Below, in pieces: positions 38,329 through 47,502 of a DNA stretch of 64,000 nt. Location of the stretch: NCBI GenBank assembly GCA_032622095.1, contig CP136069.1, positions 87,630,958 to 87,694,957 of the forward strand. Direction: 5' to 3'. The notes under the pieces were generated by a model. The model did not search any database, was not told the origin of the DNA, and worked only from the letters and a program-made list of their open reading frames with translations. The DNA comes from Siphonodentalium dalli (lineage: Eukaryota > Mollusca > Scaphopoda > Gadilida > Siphonodentaliidae). A program made the translations under genes and the position numbers. Numbering within the stretch: position 1 is the first letter of the stretch; each line of letters opens with the position of its first letter.

Positions 38329-40329
38329 TCACACAACCTGTTGGGCAGCGACCAGAGGGCCCAACTGAAATAGATTGTCTGATTGCGATTGCAGATCCCT
38401 CAAATAAAACTGAGAGAATGTGGAAGGTTGAGACCAATAAGCCGCAGTCATGATGTCTCGCAAAGCGACCGAACTGCGAAACGCCCATGAAGAAGAAATG
38501 GCCCGCACTTCATGCGCACAAACCTGGAACGACCTAAGCTGTAAAGGATCAATTTGATCATATGCCATGGTGATAACAGACTTGATCCATCTTGCAATAG
38601 ATCTAACTGAGATATCCTCCCGTGAAATTTGTAAAGGCAGAAAGAGACGGAGACGTCCCCTTCTGCGTTGCTTTGATCGATCAATGTATTGTCGAAGTAT
38701 CCTGACTGGACAAAGAGATGTGTCGCCCCCCCTTGGAAGAGCAGGAATGTGAATTGCTGCAGGAAATGATGATGGAATCTGATTTTCAGCTAGAAACCCA
38801 GGGTTGGTGAGAAGCTCTGCAGCAGTACGAGAGACCTTACAACAGGACGGGTCGATAGACAATGCATGTAACTCGCTGACACGCCTGGCAGATGCAAAAG
38901 CCAAAAGAAAAACTGTCTTGTATGTCAGATGCAGAAAAGAACATAACCGAATAGGCTCGAAAGGGGGTCCCTGCAAATAGGTGAGAACCAACCCCAGATT
39001 CCACTGAGGAGCTAGCGTCCTAGTACGTGGTCTAGCTAGGCTGAAGGAAGCCACCAGATCCGAGAGAGCCCGACACCCACTAATCCATTTGATGCCCTTA
39101 TAAAGAAAGGTTTGAGAGAGCATAGCCCGATACCCTTTAATTGTAATGGGAGATAGTGTCTTTTCCTCAAATAAAAATAGAAGGAAAGCTGCCAAACAGC
39201 GTCTGGCAGGACAAGCATAATCATAGGCCTCAGACCGGCACCATTGTAAATATAGCGACCATTTTGCCTGATATGTTTTTATTGTGGAGGCGCGCCGAGC
39301 TCGGCACATGTGTTCCACAAGACTGCGGCTGAAACCGCGCTTCTGGAGACAGGACCGGATAAAAGAAATGCGTGTAACTTTAGGGCAGCCGGGTATGGGT
39401 GGAACACCGGCGGACTGACCTGACTGAGCAGGGAGTGCAGAGGAGGAAGTACCAATGGGGGCGCGAGCAGAATTGGTAACAGGAGGTTGGACCACGATTT
39501 CCGGGCATCGAGAGGAGCCACCAGTAGAATGCGGCAATCCGACGTCTGAATTTTCCTGAAAACATGAGGCACTATGGCTGAGGGAGGGCAGGCATATCCC
39601 ACCAGTCCGTCCCATGACATCGATAGAGCATCCACTGCCGCTGGATCGGGACACGGGGATACATAACAGGGAAGCTTGTTGTTGAGCCTTGTCGCAAACA
39701 GGTCGATTGATGGACATCCCCACTGGCGACACAAGTCCAGGAAGACCCCCTGATTGAGCTCCCATTCTGTCGAGATGACCGAGCCCCGACGAGACAACTG
39801 GTCCGCCAACACATTGAGACGGCCGGGAATATGGCGAATGGACAGAAGAATGTCGTTCTTCATACATAGGGTAAAGAGAAGTTGAGTCAGTAAGCAAAGC
39901 TGAGGAGACCGGGTGCCCCCGTGGCGACGAATGTAGCTCACTACTGTGCTGTTGTCCGAGAGCACGAGTAGAGACTGGTGAGCCAAGATCTCCTGCCAGT
40001 GGTGCAGAGAAAATAAAACCGCTAACATCTCCTTCACGTTGATGTGAGATGGAAGAATTGACCGAGACCATTGACCCGCTACTGTGTTGGAGTTCGGGAG
40101 AAGAACCCCCCCCCCCCAACCGATGACACTGGAATCGGTGGACAGAGTGAATGTCGGAGGAGTGGAAGTCAACGGTACCCCCGACATGAGCCATGGAACG
40201 TCTGCCCAACGAAGCAGAAACTGTGTCAACAAAGGAGTAATCGGAATGAGACGTTGGAGTGAATGTTCCGATGCTTTCCACCGAGCCTGTAGAAACATCT
40301 GTAAGGGCCGTAGATGAAGTCGACCACAA
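38329..40329 (-). CDS. DIRS ORF3, tyrosine recombinase (C-terminal ~340 aa of a 666-aa frame)
   Basis: The recombinase domain begins at about residue 320 (SCLQKRGFSRSLVEHMCRAR, TIKTYQAKWSLY), so its real start is probably near 39.4 kb, slightly overlapping ORF2. The first ~300 codons mostly lie antiparallel or overlapping with ORF2 and are likely just open by chance. Catalytic residues are visible: Arg I in FASARRVSELHAL, HxxR in CAHEVRAI, and the tyrosine nucleophile in FSQFYLRDL. This enzyme integrates the circular DNA intermediate without target duplication. All catalytic residues appear intact. Confidence 0.9.
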   Translation of the reverse strand: MWSTSSTALTDVSTGSVESIGTFTPTSHSDYSFVDTVSASLGRRSMAHVGGTVDFHSSDIHSVHRFQCHRLGGGGSSPELQHSSGSMVSVNSSISHQREGDVSGFIFSAPLAGDLGSPVSTRALGQQHSSELHSSPRGHPVSSALLTDSTSLYPMYEERHSSVHSPYSRPSQCVGGPVVSSGLGHLDRMGAQSGGLPGLVSPVGMSINRPVCDKAQQQASLLCIPVSRSSGSGCSIDVMGRTGGICLPSLSHSASCFQENSDVGLPHSTGGSSRCPEIVVQPPVTNSARAPIGTSSSALPAQSGQSAGVPPIPGCPKVTRISFIRSCLQKRGFSRSLVEHMCRARRASTIKTYQAKWSLYLQWCRSEAYDYACPARRCLAAFLLFLFEEKTLSPITIKGYRAMLSQTFLYKGIKWISGCRALSDLVASFSLARPRTRTLAPQWNLGLVLTYLQGPPFEPIRLCSFLHLTYKTVFLLAFASARRVSELHALSIDPSCCKVSRTAAELLTNPGFLAENQIPSSFPAAIHIPALPRGGDTSLCPVRILRQYIDRSKQRRRGRLRLFLPLQISREDISVRSIARWIKSVITMAYDQIDPLQLRSFQVCAHEVRAISSSWAFRSSVALRDIMTAAYWSQPSTFSQFYLRDLQSQSDNLFQLGPLVAAQQVV

Positions 40330-41435
40330 TTAATCAAATCTGCTGCCGCATTTGCCAACCCCAGAAGCCGGAGGAAGGTACGAGCTGTGATCAACTTCTG
40401 CCGGCAAACTAACAACCCCTCCTGGCGAAGGGCCGCTGCCCGTTTCAAAGGAAGCCGTACCCGATTCGCAAACGTTTGGAATTGCATTCCCAGATGAAGG
40501 AACTCCTGTGACGGTGTGAGAGAAGACTTTTCCGTGTTCACTAAGAAGCCCAATCGAGCCAAAATATCCAGAAAAACATCTCTGTCGTGAGCTAAAACCA
40601 CTGGGTTGAGATGATTCAGGTACATGTCGTCTATATAACCCATTGAAGTGACTGTAGACTGCTGCCGGAAAAAAGCGAGGACAGCCTCCATAATCCGAAC
40701 AAAGGCCCATGGGCTCAGATTGAGCCCAAATGCTAGGGTCCGGAACTGATAGGTAACATTGCGATACTGGAACCGCACATACCGTCGCGACGCTCTGTGG
40801 AGTCGAACATGAAAATACGCATCCTGAAGGTCTATACTGACCCCATATCTCTGGGGAGAGGTAGCCGCTCGAACGGTCGCCTGTGTGTCCATACGGAACC
40901 GGGGGGGATCGATATATCCATTCAGAGTAGAGAGGTCGATCACTGGACGAAATTTTCCCGAACTCTTGGGAACAAGGAAGAGTCTTGAGTAAAAACCTGG
41001 TGTCTGACAATCTTGAACGATTTCCACAGCCTGTTTGTGGAGAAGAATTTGAATCTCGGCCTCCAAGGCCTTGGCCTTCAGTGGGTCCCGAGGCACGGGA
41101 GTCGAAATTGGAACTGACGTGAGTGGGGGGGGCTCCCGGAAAACTATAAAGAGGCCTGACGTTACTACCTCCTTTAACCATGGATCGATCATGAAAATTG
41201 GCTCCCACTGTGATGCAAAATGAGAAAGGCGCCCCCCCCCCCCCCCCCCCACCGGAAACTGAACAGGCTGTGGAGTTATGGCGTCAAAAACGACGCCTGC
41301 CTGGCTTATTGCCAGTGCCTTTTGACCCCCGAGATCGTGGAGCGCTTTGAAAGCGACGAGACTGATGTGAGCCTTGTCCAGCAGGAACAGTATAGCTTGA
41401 AGCCGGGCGACTGCCTGATGATTGCAAAATATCAT
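39279..41435 (-). CDS. DIRS ORF2, reverse transcriptase / RNase H (up to 718 aa)
   Basis: The RT core is clear: LVPKSSGKFRPVIDLSTLN, then SIDLQDAYFHVRL, FGLNLSPWAF and the catalytic box MGYIDDMYL (YxDD). The RNase H domain follows, with FTLSTDSSVIGWGG, a Glu in VKEMLA, LVLSDNSTVVSY, and a His in RHIPGRLNVLADQLSR. The DIRS-typical C-terminal segment with SIDLFATRLNNKLP comes after it. The frame carries a 19-base G run just after the gag stop (poly-Gly coding, plus-strand 41232-41250) and a 12-base run in RNase H (40106-40117). Both are slippage-prone and need accurate sequencing. The start codon is uncertain; translation could begin by frameshift from ORF1. Confidence 0.92.
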   Translation of the reverse strand: MIFCNHQAVARLQAILFLLDKAHISLVAFKALHDLGGQKALAISQAGVVFDAITPQPVQFPVGGGGGGRLSHFASQWEPIFMIDPWLKEVVTSGLFIVFREPPPLTSVPISTPVPRDPLKAKALEAEIQILLHKQAVEIVQDCQTPGFYSRLFLVPKSSGKFRPVIDLSTLNGYIDPPRFRMDTQATVRAATSPQRYGVSIDLQDAYFHVRLHRASRRYVRFQYRNVTYQFRTLAFGLNLSPWAFVRIMEAVLAFFRQQSTVTSMGYIDDMYLNHLNPVVLAHDRDVFLDILARLGFLVNTEKSSLTPSQEFLHLGMQFQTFANRVRLPLKRAAALRQEGLLVCRQKLITARTFLRLLGLANAAADLINCGRLHLRPLQMFLQARWKASEHSLQRLIPITPLLTQFLLRWADVPWLMSGVPLTSTPPTFTLSTDSSVIGWGGGVLLPNSNTVAGQWSRSILPSHINVKEMLAVLFSLHHWQEILAHQSLLVLSDNSTVVSYIRRHGGTRSPQLCLLTQLLFTLCMKNDILLSIRHIPGRLNVLADQLSRRGSVISTEWELNQGVFLDLCRQWGCPSIDLFATRLNNKLPCYVSPCPDPAAVDALSMSWDGLVGYACPPSAIVPHVFRKIQTSDCRILLVAPLDARKSWSNLLLPILLAPPLVLPPLHSLLSQVSPPVFHPYPAALKLHAFLLSGPVSRSAVSAAVLWNTCAELGAPPQ

Positions 41436-43362
41436 TGACTTGGTGCACCATGTGATTCACATTCTCCTGTAACTCACGTTCTCTGTTGACACGAGAATTG
41501 GATTGTATGTTGGAAGTCGGATGAGGAAGCTGTGCTAACAAATCATGATCCCGCAAAGACCGTTGTGGCCTGGCAACAGAAACAGTCTGTTTTTTGCTTG
41601 GACCCTCGAAGGCAACCCTCGAACTCTTCCTTTTACGACTTTGTGTTAAGCCCCTGGATCCCGTGCGGGATGGACGACGATCATACAGGTCTGCCTCGGC
41701 AGAGACCATGTCACGAGCTGTTGCAATCTGGTCATTAAACTCAGTGCCCGTCCCAATGGGCTGGTAAAGGAGAAAATCCTTATGATGAGGCTGTAAGAGA
41801 CTGGACTGTTTGAGAAGTTCCTCTCTCCATAACAAATCGTGATTGGCCGACAATGTGGTCAGAACAGAAATTGCGTGTCCGATACTACGGGAAAGGACCT
41901 TTGTTAATTCGCCAATTCGGCCCGACTGATCAGAACCCGCAGATTGAGCCATAAAGATGGCAGAGGTAGTCATATCCGTAAAAGATAAGACTTGAAGAGC
42001 CCGGTGAACTGACTGACGAAAACACGAAAACTTTTGTCTGGTTAGGTAGATACCTTTAGGTTGATAAAGGTCAAGACTACTCGCATCGGGTTCCAAATGT
42101 GGAAGAGGGTCCAAAACAACCGGCTGAGAGGTAGAGGAGTAGTACTTCAAATTGAATCCATAACTTCGAGTCTTCGGCGGAAACGGAACAAGTTCACGCC
42201 CCATTCTTGGACGATTAGCCAGAGAGCCGCTAATGATTGTGTTAATCTTCCCATACGCTGTGGCCAGCTGAGGCGACTGCGGGAGACGACTGGGAACATA
42301 TTGTGTTCGTTCCTCTGGAGGTCGCTCCCACAGGGTATCGACACTTGACTCGAACATTCTACTCGACCTCTCAGGAGCCGGAGGGCACATTGAAGAAGGC
42401 AACAACTTATATATTAAAGCAACTGTGTCCACAAAATCTGGTACAGACTCCTCGTCTTCAGAGTCTGTACCACTTCCTGAGTCTCCCTCGTAATCGCTGG
42501 AACTTGGGGACCCCTGAGGAATGTCCAAAGCCTCTTCATCTCGGGGATGGAGCGACAGCTCGTCCGGATCCCGATATCCAACCGACCGAACTGGCGATGG
42601 ATGGTTAAGAGGGGCCGATTCCGAAGCATGCCGCCTGCTCTTCGACTGACGTCGGGGTACAAATTCATTTGCATTTGGATTTAAACCCGAAGTTAATGGC
42701 TGCTGTTGTCCAGAATGCGGCCAGAAACCTGACTGCCAAGCCCACGGAGGTGGTTGCGGATAATAAGGAGGAGGCATGCTTGAGAACTGCGGTCCCATTC
42801 CAAACCCAGCTGGGACAGAAGGCATGTAGGGACTAATGACGTATGGACAGGGCAAACCCCCAGCCGTGCTGACCCCGAGATGTCGACTAGTAGCAATGTA
42901 CGGGCTGGTTCTAGTGTTAGTGGAGAAACTCACCTCCGTACCGGGGCACGCCAACCCGCCAACGGACGACCCGAGGGAGCAAATTGGCGTCCCATACGAA
43001 AGTCCAGGGAGCCCACGATGTGTGGTTGTATGGGGTGCCCCATCAGCTCCCCGTTTGGTATAACTTTCGCCCCGAGTTGCAAAACTACTGAGGGGTGCAC
43101 TATCGACTAGTGACCTTGTCTCAGAGGTTGGACCCTCGAAACGAGGAGAAGCAACTGCCAGAGGAGCTACAGGGAAAGAACCTGAACCTGGGCTTACATC
43201 CTGGTGGCTTGCAGCAAACGACCTGATCCTGGTCCAGTTGGATGACATCCATGTGGCACAAATGCGGCACGGCGTTTCTTTTGTGCAGCCCGCGCACAAT
43301 ACACATTGGGCATGATCATCAAAAACGGCTTTTTGCCGTTTGCAAATTAAACAAGAACGCAT
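41284..43362 (-). CDS. DIRS ORF1, gag-like protein (692 aa)
   Basis: This is the first ORF of the DIRS element, starting about 400 nt inside its 5' end. The N-terminus is cysteine-rich, with CxxC pairs at residues ~4-7, ~20-26 and ~32-35, likely a zinc-binding knuckle of the kind seen in animal DIRS ORF1 proteins. A long Pro/Ser/Tyr-rich low-complexity region follows, then an acidic stretch (DSEDEES), and the C-terminus is basic (RKRKSS, GRRRF). It ends 152 nt after the start of the RT frame, in a different reading frame, so ORF2 must be reached by frameshift, reinitiation or a separate message. The structural role is inferred from position and family. Confidence 0.85.
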   Translation of the reverse strand: MRSCLICKRQKAVFDDHAQCVLCAGCTKETPCRICATWMSSNWTRIRSFAASHQDVSPGSGSFPVAPLAVASPRFEGPTSETRSLVDSAPLSSFATRGESYTKRGADGAPHTTTHRGLPGLSYGTPICSLGSSVGGLACPGTEVSFSTNTRTSPYIATSRHLGVSTAGGLPCPYVISPYMPSVPAGFGMGPQFSSMPPPYYPQPPPWAWQSGFWPHSGQQQPLTSGLNPNANEFVPRRQSKSRRHASESAPLNHPSPVRSVGYRDPDELSLHPRDEEALDIPQGSPSSSDYEGDSGSGTDSEDEESVPDFVDTVALIYKLLPSSMCPPAPERSSRMFESSVDTLWERPPEERTQYVPSRLPQSPQLATAYGKINTIISGSLANRPRMGRELVPFPPKTRSYGFNLKYYSSTSQPVVLDPLPHLEPDASSLDLYQPKGIYLTRQKFSCFRQSVHRALQVLSFTDMTTSAIFMAQSAGSDQSGRIGELTKVLSRSIGHAISVLTTLSANHDLLWREELLKQSSLLQPHHKDFLLYQPIGTGTEFNDQIATARDMVSAEADLYDRRPSRTGSRGLTQSRKRKSSRVAFEGPSKKQTVSVARPQRSLRDHDLLAQLPHPTSNIQSNSRVNRERELQENVNHMVHQVNDILQSSGSRPASSYTVPAGQGSHQSRRFQSAPRSRGSKGTGNKPGRRRF

Positions 43363-43477
43363 GTTGTAAAGATGAAACGTTCCGTCGGTGACAAAGTGAA
43401 AATAATTTTCAATTTGAAATAATTTATGTTTTTTCTCCAGAGCACTTATCTTGAACGAGTAGAAAGGAAAAAAAGGA

Positions 43478-43743
43478 ATGACTTACCTGGCAATCATGGC
43501 TCTTATAACAAAGATGGATCACGTGGCTCAGGTAATACTAAAGATAGACGCACTGGGTCATTGGGAGGAATTCCCGTTGGATATTCGTACCTTGAGATTG
43601 CGTACCATTTTGGAAAAAACGTACTGGAGAATTTTCGTACCGTTTTCAAGAAAACGAACCTGAGAGTCACTTCGGGTTTTTTAACCCTTCTACTACGAGA
43701 ATTAAGATTGGGAATATACCATATAGTTTAGTGGGCAAGATAC
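43478..43743. repeat. DIRS inverted terminal repeat, right (5' end of element)
   Basis: This is the inverted partner of 37748-38023. Fifteen unique nucleotides (ending GAGATAC) lie outside it. Transcription of the element should start in or near this repeat. Confidence 0.92.
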
Positions 43744-44004
43744 CTTTGACGGAGATACGTTGCGTCATTTCCCGATAATTTCCCTATAACTGTATATATA
43801 TGCTATCGGGATCTATCGGGAAATAGGCTGATTTCCCGATAGGAGTTTTGAGATGACCCCTAACACACATTAACAAAAAATGCACATAAATTAAAACGAA
43901 TTATTAGACACTTTTGACCCGAACTTGTTAATACTTAATGCTATGAAGTTGACGTTAAATTTCGTCATGTATATGATGTTACATATACCCTCCAAAGGGT
44001 TAAA

Positions 44005-44222
44005 GACCCAGTGCCAGTGCATTCTCTTAATTATGCAAGTGTCGCATGTGAGCCTCGCATATATAAGAGAATGCACTGGCTTACAAGGCCAAGGTAAATA
44101 TTGTTGGGCCAATGTATTCTCTTATAAATGTGAGGCTTCCTATGGGAGACTCGGATATATAAGAGAACGCATCGGCAGATAGATTTCGCAAAATTTCAGG
44201 AAACTCCAGTCATGATAGGGTT
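44005..44222. repeat. 'ATATAAGAGAATGCA' tandem-hairpin repeat
   Basis: Two complete hairpins joined by ACAAGGCCAAGGTAAATATTG. Confidence 0.82.
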
Positions 44223-44319
44223 AAAACATCAATGGTTGATATTACTGAGATGATAAATTACATTCAGGGCTACACACCACAGTACAAAGTCACCGCATAA
44301 TGTAGCTTATTCTTGACTA

Positions 44320-46719
44320 CAGTAATGTCCTAAATAATCGATTCCTTAACCACAGTAGAATTATGGGTAATTTTTCAGGATTTAGTGAGAAATATGAAGA
44401 GCTTTCCGATGAATGGCAACATGCCATATTTCTCACTAAATCCTGAAAAATTACCCATAATTCTGCTGTGGTTAACCCTTATTCCAACGTATCGTCTTTT
44501 GTTGTAGCGTCCGTATCGCCTTTTGACGTCTTTTGTTGTAGCGTCCGTATCGCCTTTTGACGTCTTTAATTTTCTAATTTTCAACACTCGTATTTGAGAC
44601 TCGAATAAAGAGTTATAATGACGATTTACATTGATTGTGTTTTGTTCCGCTGATGGTTAAGATCATGAAGGGCACATATTAAATCCTTTCTTCCTTTGCT
44701 AGGCTTTAGATTTGCAAAATGTTTACTTAGAATACTGTTTTGGCCAACAAAATTGAAACAAACGAAATAGAAACACGTGGTTTCGACGAAAACGAAAGTT
44801 GTTGTCAGAGACGCTTCCTTGTTGATTGCGTTATGCGTGGCCGCGAGGGTAATCTATGTAAAATATGACAACTTAAAATTTATATTTATATTGGATTATG
44901 TATTATTTCTTAGGTGGTGATTTTATATTTCCAAATAGTGCAATATGAACATTTTTCCCAGTCGTAATTAAATCGACCACAGCTAAGCAAAATCTCAGCG
45001 TGACAGTTGCGGAACTGGCCATTGGGATGTTTTTCCTGTCAAGTTCCATTATGATTGTCACTTCACCCGTGAATTTTTTTTTTTATAATAATATTTTTTT
45101 TAATGGACTAAAATTATAATGAAGGCACGTATTTCCACCTTGCCTTCCTATATATTACAAAATGTTGACATAGAGTATTTACTCAGTCTCGTATTGGCTG
45201 ACAAAATGAAAACAAACGAAACAGAAACATGTGGTTCACTGGTAGCGAATTTTCGACGAAGATGAAATTTGTCTCAATATTTAATGTAGGTGAACTTCTC
45301 CACAAACCAAATGTTGTGAAACATATTCATTAAGTGTCACAATTGTTGTTTAATTTGAGAACTCGAACATTGCAATTCCAAATTGATGACTCAAAGTGGA
45401 TCTTTCTGCTTTTATTGCACAAATTTACTCTGCGAAATCAGGTTATGTCTGAGCATCGTAATATTATTTCCGGTTGTAATGTAACTACGGACGTGGCCGT
45501 TATTGTGCTATCGGCGGGATTCTGAACACATAATTAATTAAAACTTTTTTATATCTATTATCTACAAATTTAGTATAATAAATTGATGAGATATTACTTT
45601 TATATATCCATCTGTTCAAGATTTCAAATAAACCGCGCAAAAGACCATCGACCCTGATCGATCGAGAAAGAAATCAATTTAAAAAAGTAAATATCTCCTG
45701 GTTTGACATCAAGTCAGCCCAATGCGGGTGCTTCTAAATAAAGGCGAGTTTACAGTTGACATGCAGATATCTCAAATTCATCTTGGGAAGCTTCTTTGTG
45801 TGTATGTATATATAATTACCGAGTATAAAGTAATAGGGTACTTATATCAACGCAATGTCGATAAAACAAAGAATATCCCAAGCGACACATTCAAGCACCT
45901 GCTGGCGACGTCTCACTAAGTTAGCCCACTGCCATTTTGAACAATTCGCGCTCGTTTTCTGTCATCTAATTAGCATCAATGGGGAAACTCCACCCCTAAA
46001 CTTGAGCCAATGAAATCAGTTCAAACTTCTAATCATTGATGTCATTGGTTGTCAATGAAAACATTCTTAGAATCAACAAAAAGTGACCTTTGAACATGTG
46101 GTTTTTGCACGAAAATTTACAAACTTTCACAAAGCAATGTGACGTAATTGCTAATAATTTGCTCTTTTATTGGAAGTATTTTTACGACTTTTGTCAAATC
46201 ATGGTTTATATGATTAATGTACATCAAATATAAAGACATTTGGTTTAATTATTTTATTTATAATACGCTTTTTTGTTTTAAAAAATCATGAATTATTTTT
46301 TTTTTCAATCAGGACACTAGTCCGTGGGTAAACAAACTTAAAGGACATACTGGCATAGGCATACCGTAAATTTGCATAAAATGTCATTTTTGACTAACAT
46401 GTGTGATAAAATGAGGATAAACGGTTGTTTATATGCACATATTTAGTTCGTCTACTGGTTTATGTTTCCATTATCGTATTCTGACGGTATTCACAGATGA
46501 CACTTAAGTGAAAGCATGTTTGTTGTTGCATATCGGATGATACACATGGCACATATACCTGTGGCCAGTGTGGGGAAACACCCAATGATATTATAACGTC
46601 AAATTCCTGTTGGCTAACGTAATTACCTTCATACCTGGTGACGTTGGCTATATGACGTGGTTTAATTACATGTGCTGTTGGGAAAAGGGTTAAGGAGTCG
46701 ATTATTTAGGGCATTACTG
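44320..46719. repeat. Palindromic MITE interrupted by the piggyBac-like element
   Basis: 44320-44475 holds both arms up to TGTGGTTAA; the outer right arm (GGAGTCGATTATTTAGGGCA) resumes at 46694. Confidence 0.85.
44476..46689. mobile_element. piggyBac-like non-autonomous element (2214 bp) inside a palindromic MITE
   Basis: The ends CCCTTATTCC and GGGAAAAGGG are flanked by TTAA on both sides (44472-44475 and 46690-46693). It splits a palindromic MITE whose right arm stops at TGTGGTTAA and resumes with TTAAGGAGTC, so the boundaries are exact. TTAA duplication and CCCTT ends are piggyBac hallmarks. No transposase ORF is present. A 29-bp phrase (GCGTCCGTATCGCC...) is tandemly duplicated at 44508-44565. 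Confidence 0.8.
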
Positions 46720-47305
46720 TACGTACACCACATTGTAGCCCTTTTAAGAGGGACTGACAAATAGATGGACAGATGGCTAAACAGAAGAATGACAAAGCCA
46801 ATCCAGAATACCCCCATTATTCTTCAAACGTGGAGGTATAATAATCCTTAAGGTGCATTACACCATTAAGCTTGCTTTATTAAACTCCAAATGGTAACTA
46901 CAGGGGTGATGCTGGATGTTCACATTACACCACTCAGCAAACTTTTTAAAGCACGGTTTTATCAGAAAATCTTTCCAAAACTGTCAATCATAATTAACAG
47001 TGTATCACCAAATAAATAACATTATATTTACTAATGCGACTCCAATAATGTGAACTACACATGTGGTTTGTATCAGATATCAAGAGGAATTCTGTTATTT
47101 AATTGCTACTTGACATTAATTGGGGCCATTTTCTGCATGCAAAAACGGCTCGGTCCCTTCTTTGGGTAATTAATAATGCTGAGCTGTATGAAATGACATG
47201 GTATTACACGATGCAGCCTGCATCATGAGCTTGATTAATAAAGCAAGCTCAATCATGAAATGGCACCTTTATACATGTACATAGAGAAAGATACTTTTTA
47301 CTTGC
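46720..47305. other. Intron, small repeats only
   Basis: A piece of the GACAGATGG...CCCCC.TTATTC repeat end near 46740-46855; otherwise nothing. Confidence 0.4.
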
Positions 47306-47502
47306 CTGTTTGCGTAGTACTGGATGTAGAGCTATAACACATCACACCAACATCTTCACTGTGAGAGCAGCCATAGACATTAGGTGCGAGAGTATGTATG
47401 CACTGGAAAATTGATGATTCGTTGCCTTTACACCGGAGATTGTTCATCCATATTGTTCCATTCCCATAACCATAGTAAGAGCCAGAATAAAAATTGCCCC
47501 TA
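47306..47502 (-). CDS. Exon 5: SRCR domain, C-terminal half
   Basis: This exon encodes GTIWMNNLRCKG, IFQC and YGCSHSEDVGVMC. With exon 4 this gives six cysteines (group A pattern), followed by a Ser/Thr-rich tail (YSSTSSTTQT). Two features are unusual. The acceptor reads CAGTAG (NAGNAG), so the exon may start at 47502 (197 nt) or 47499 (194 nt), both in frame. The donor is ACAG|GCAAGT, a strong-consensus GC donor. Choosing the GC donor keeps the exon phase 1 at its end, matching exon 6. Confidence 0.85.

Larger units (their letters stand above)
37708..43758 (-). mobile_element. DIRS1-type tyrosine-recombinase retrotransposon, apparently intact (6051 bp)
   Basis: It has all the hallmarks of the DIRS1 group: overlapping gag, RT/RNase H and tyrosine recombinase ORFs on one strand, inverted terminal repeats of 276 and 266 nt, and an internal complementary region whose two halves pair with the two outer ends. 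No LTRs, aspartic protease or DDE integrase are seen. The ends are fixed two ways. The internal complementary region joins them, and a paralogous Harbinger-like element (13969-17315) shows the empty site, AAAAAC|GTTGCG. There is no target-site duplication, as expected for tyrosine-recombinase integration, and the target is followed by GTT. The inverted repeats differ by about one substitution and one 10-bp tandem gain, and all three ORFs are open, so the insertion looks young. Confidence 0.93.
35285..43860. mobile_element. Harbinger-like family A, copy 2, left end lost, split by the DIRS insertion
   Basis: It is an inverted relative of 13969-17315. It runs from about 35285 to 37707, is interrupted by the DIRS element (37708-43758), and resumes at 43759-43860, where it ends GAGATGACCCC|TAA. 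The left terminal inverted repeat is not seen; homology fades near 35285. Runs of C at 36599-36614 match the G run of copy 1. Confidence 0.75.

Noticed and set aside
40330-41208. 292-codon open frame as a separate DIRS protein
   Set aside because: It lies opposite the RT core in the ORF3 frame and its product has no recognisable domain; a shadow of ORF2.
37708-43758. Endogenous retrovirus or LTR retrotransposon
   Set aside because: No long terminal direct repeats, protease or DDE integrase; inverted ends, internal complementary region and a tyrosine recombinase define DIRS.
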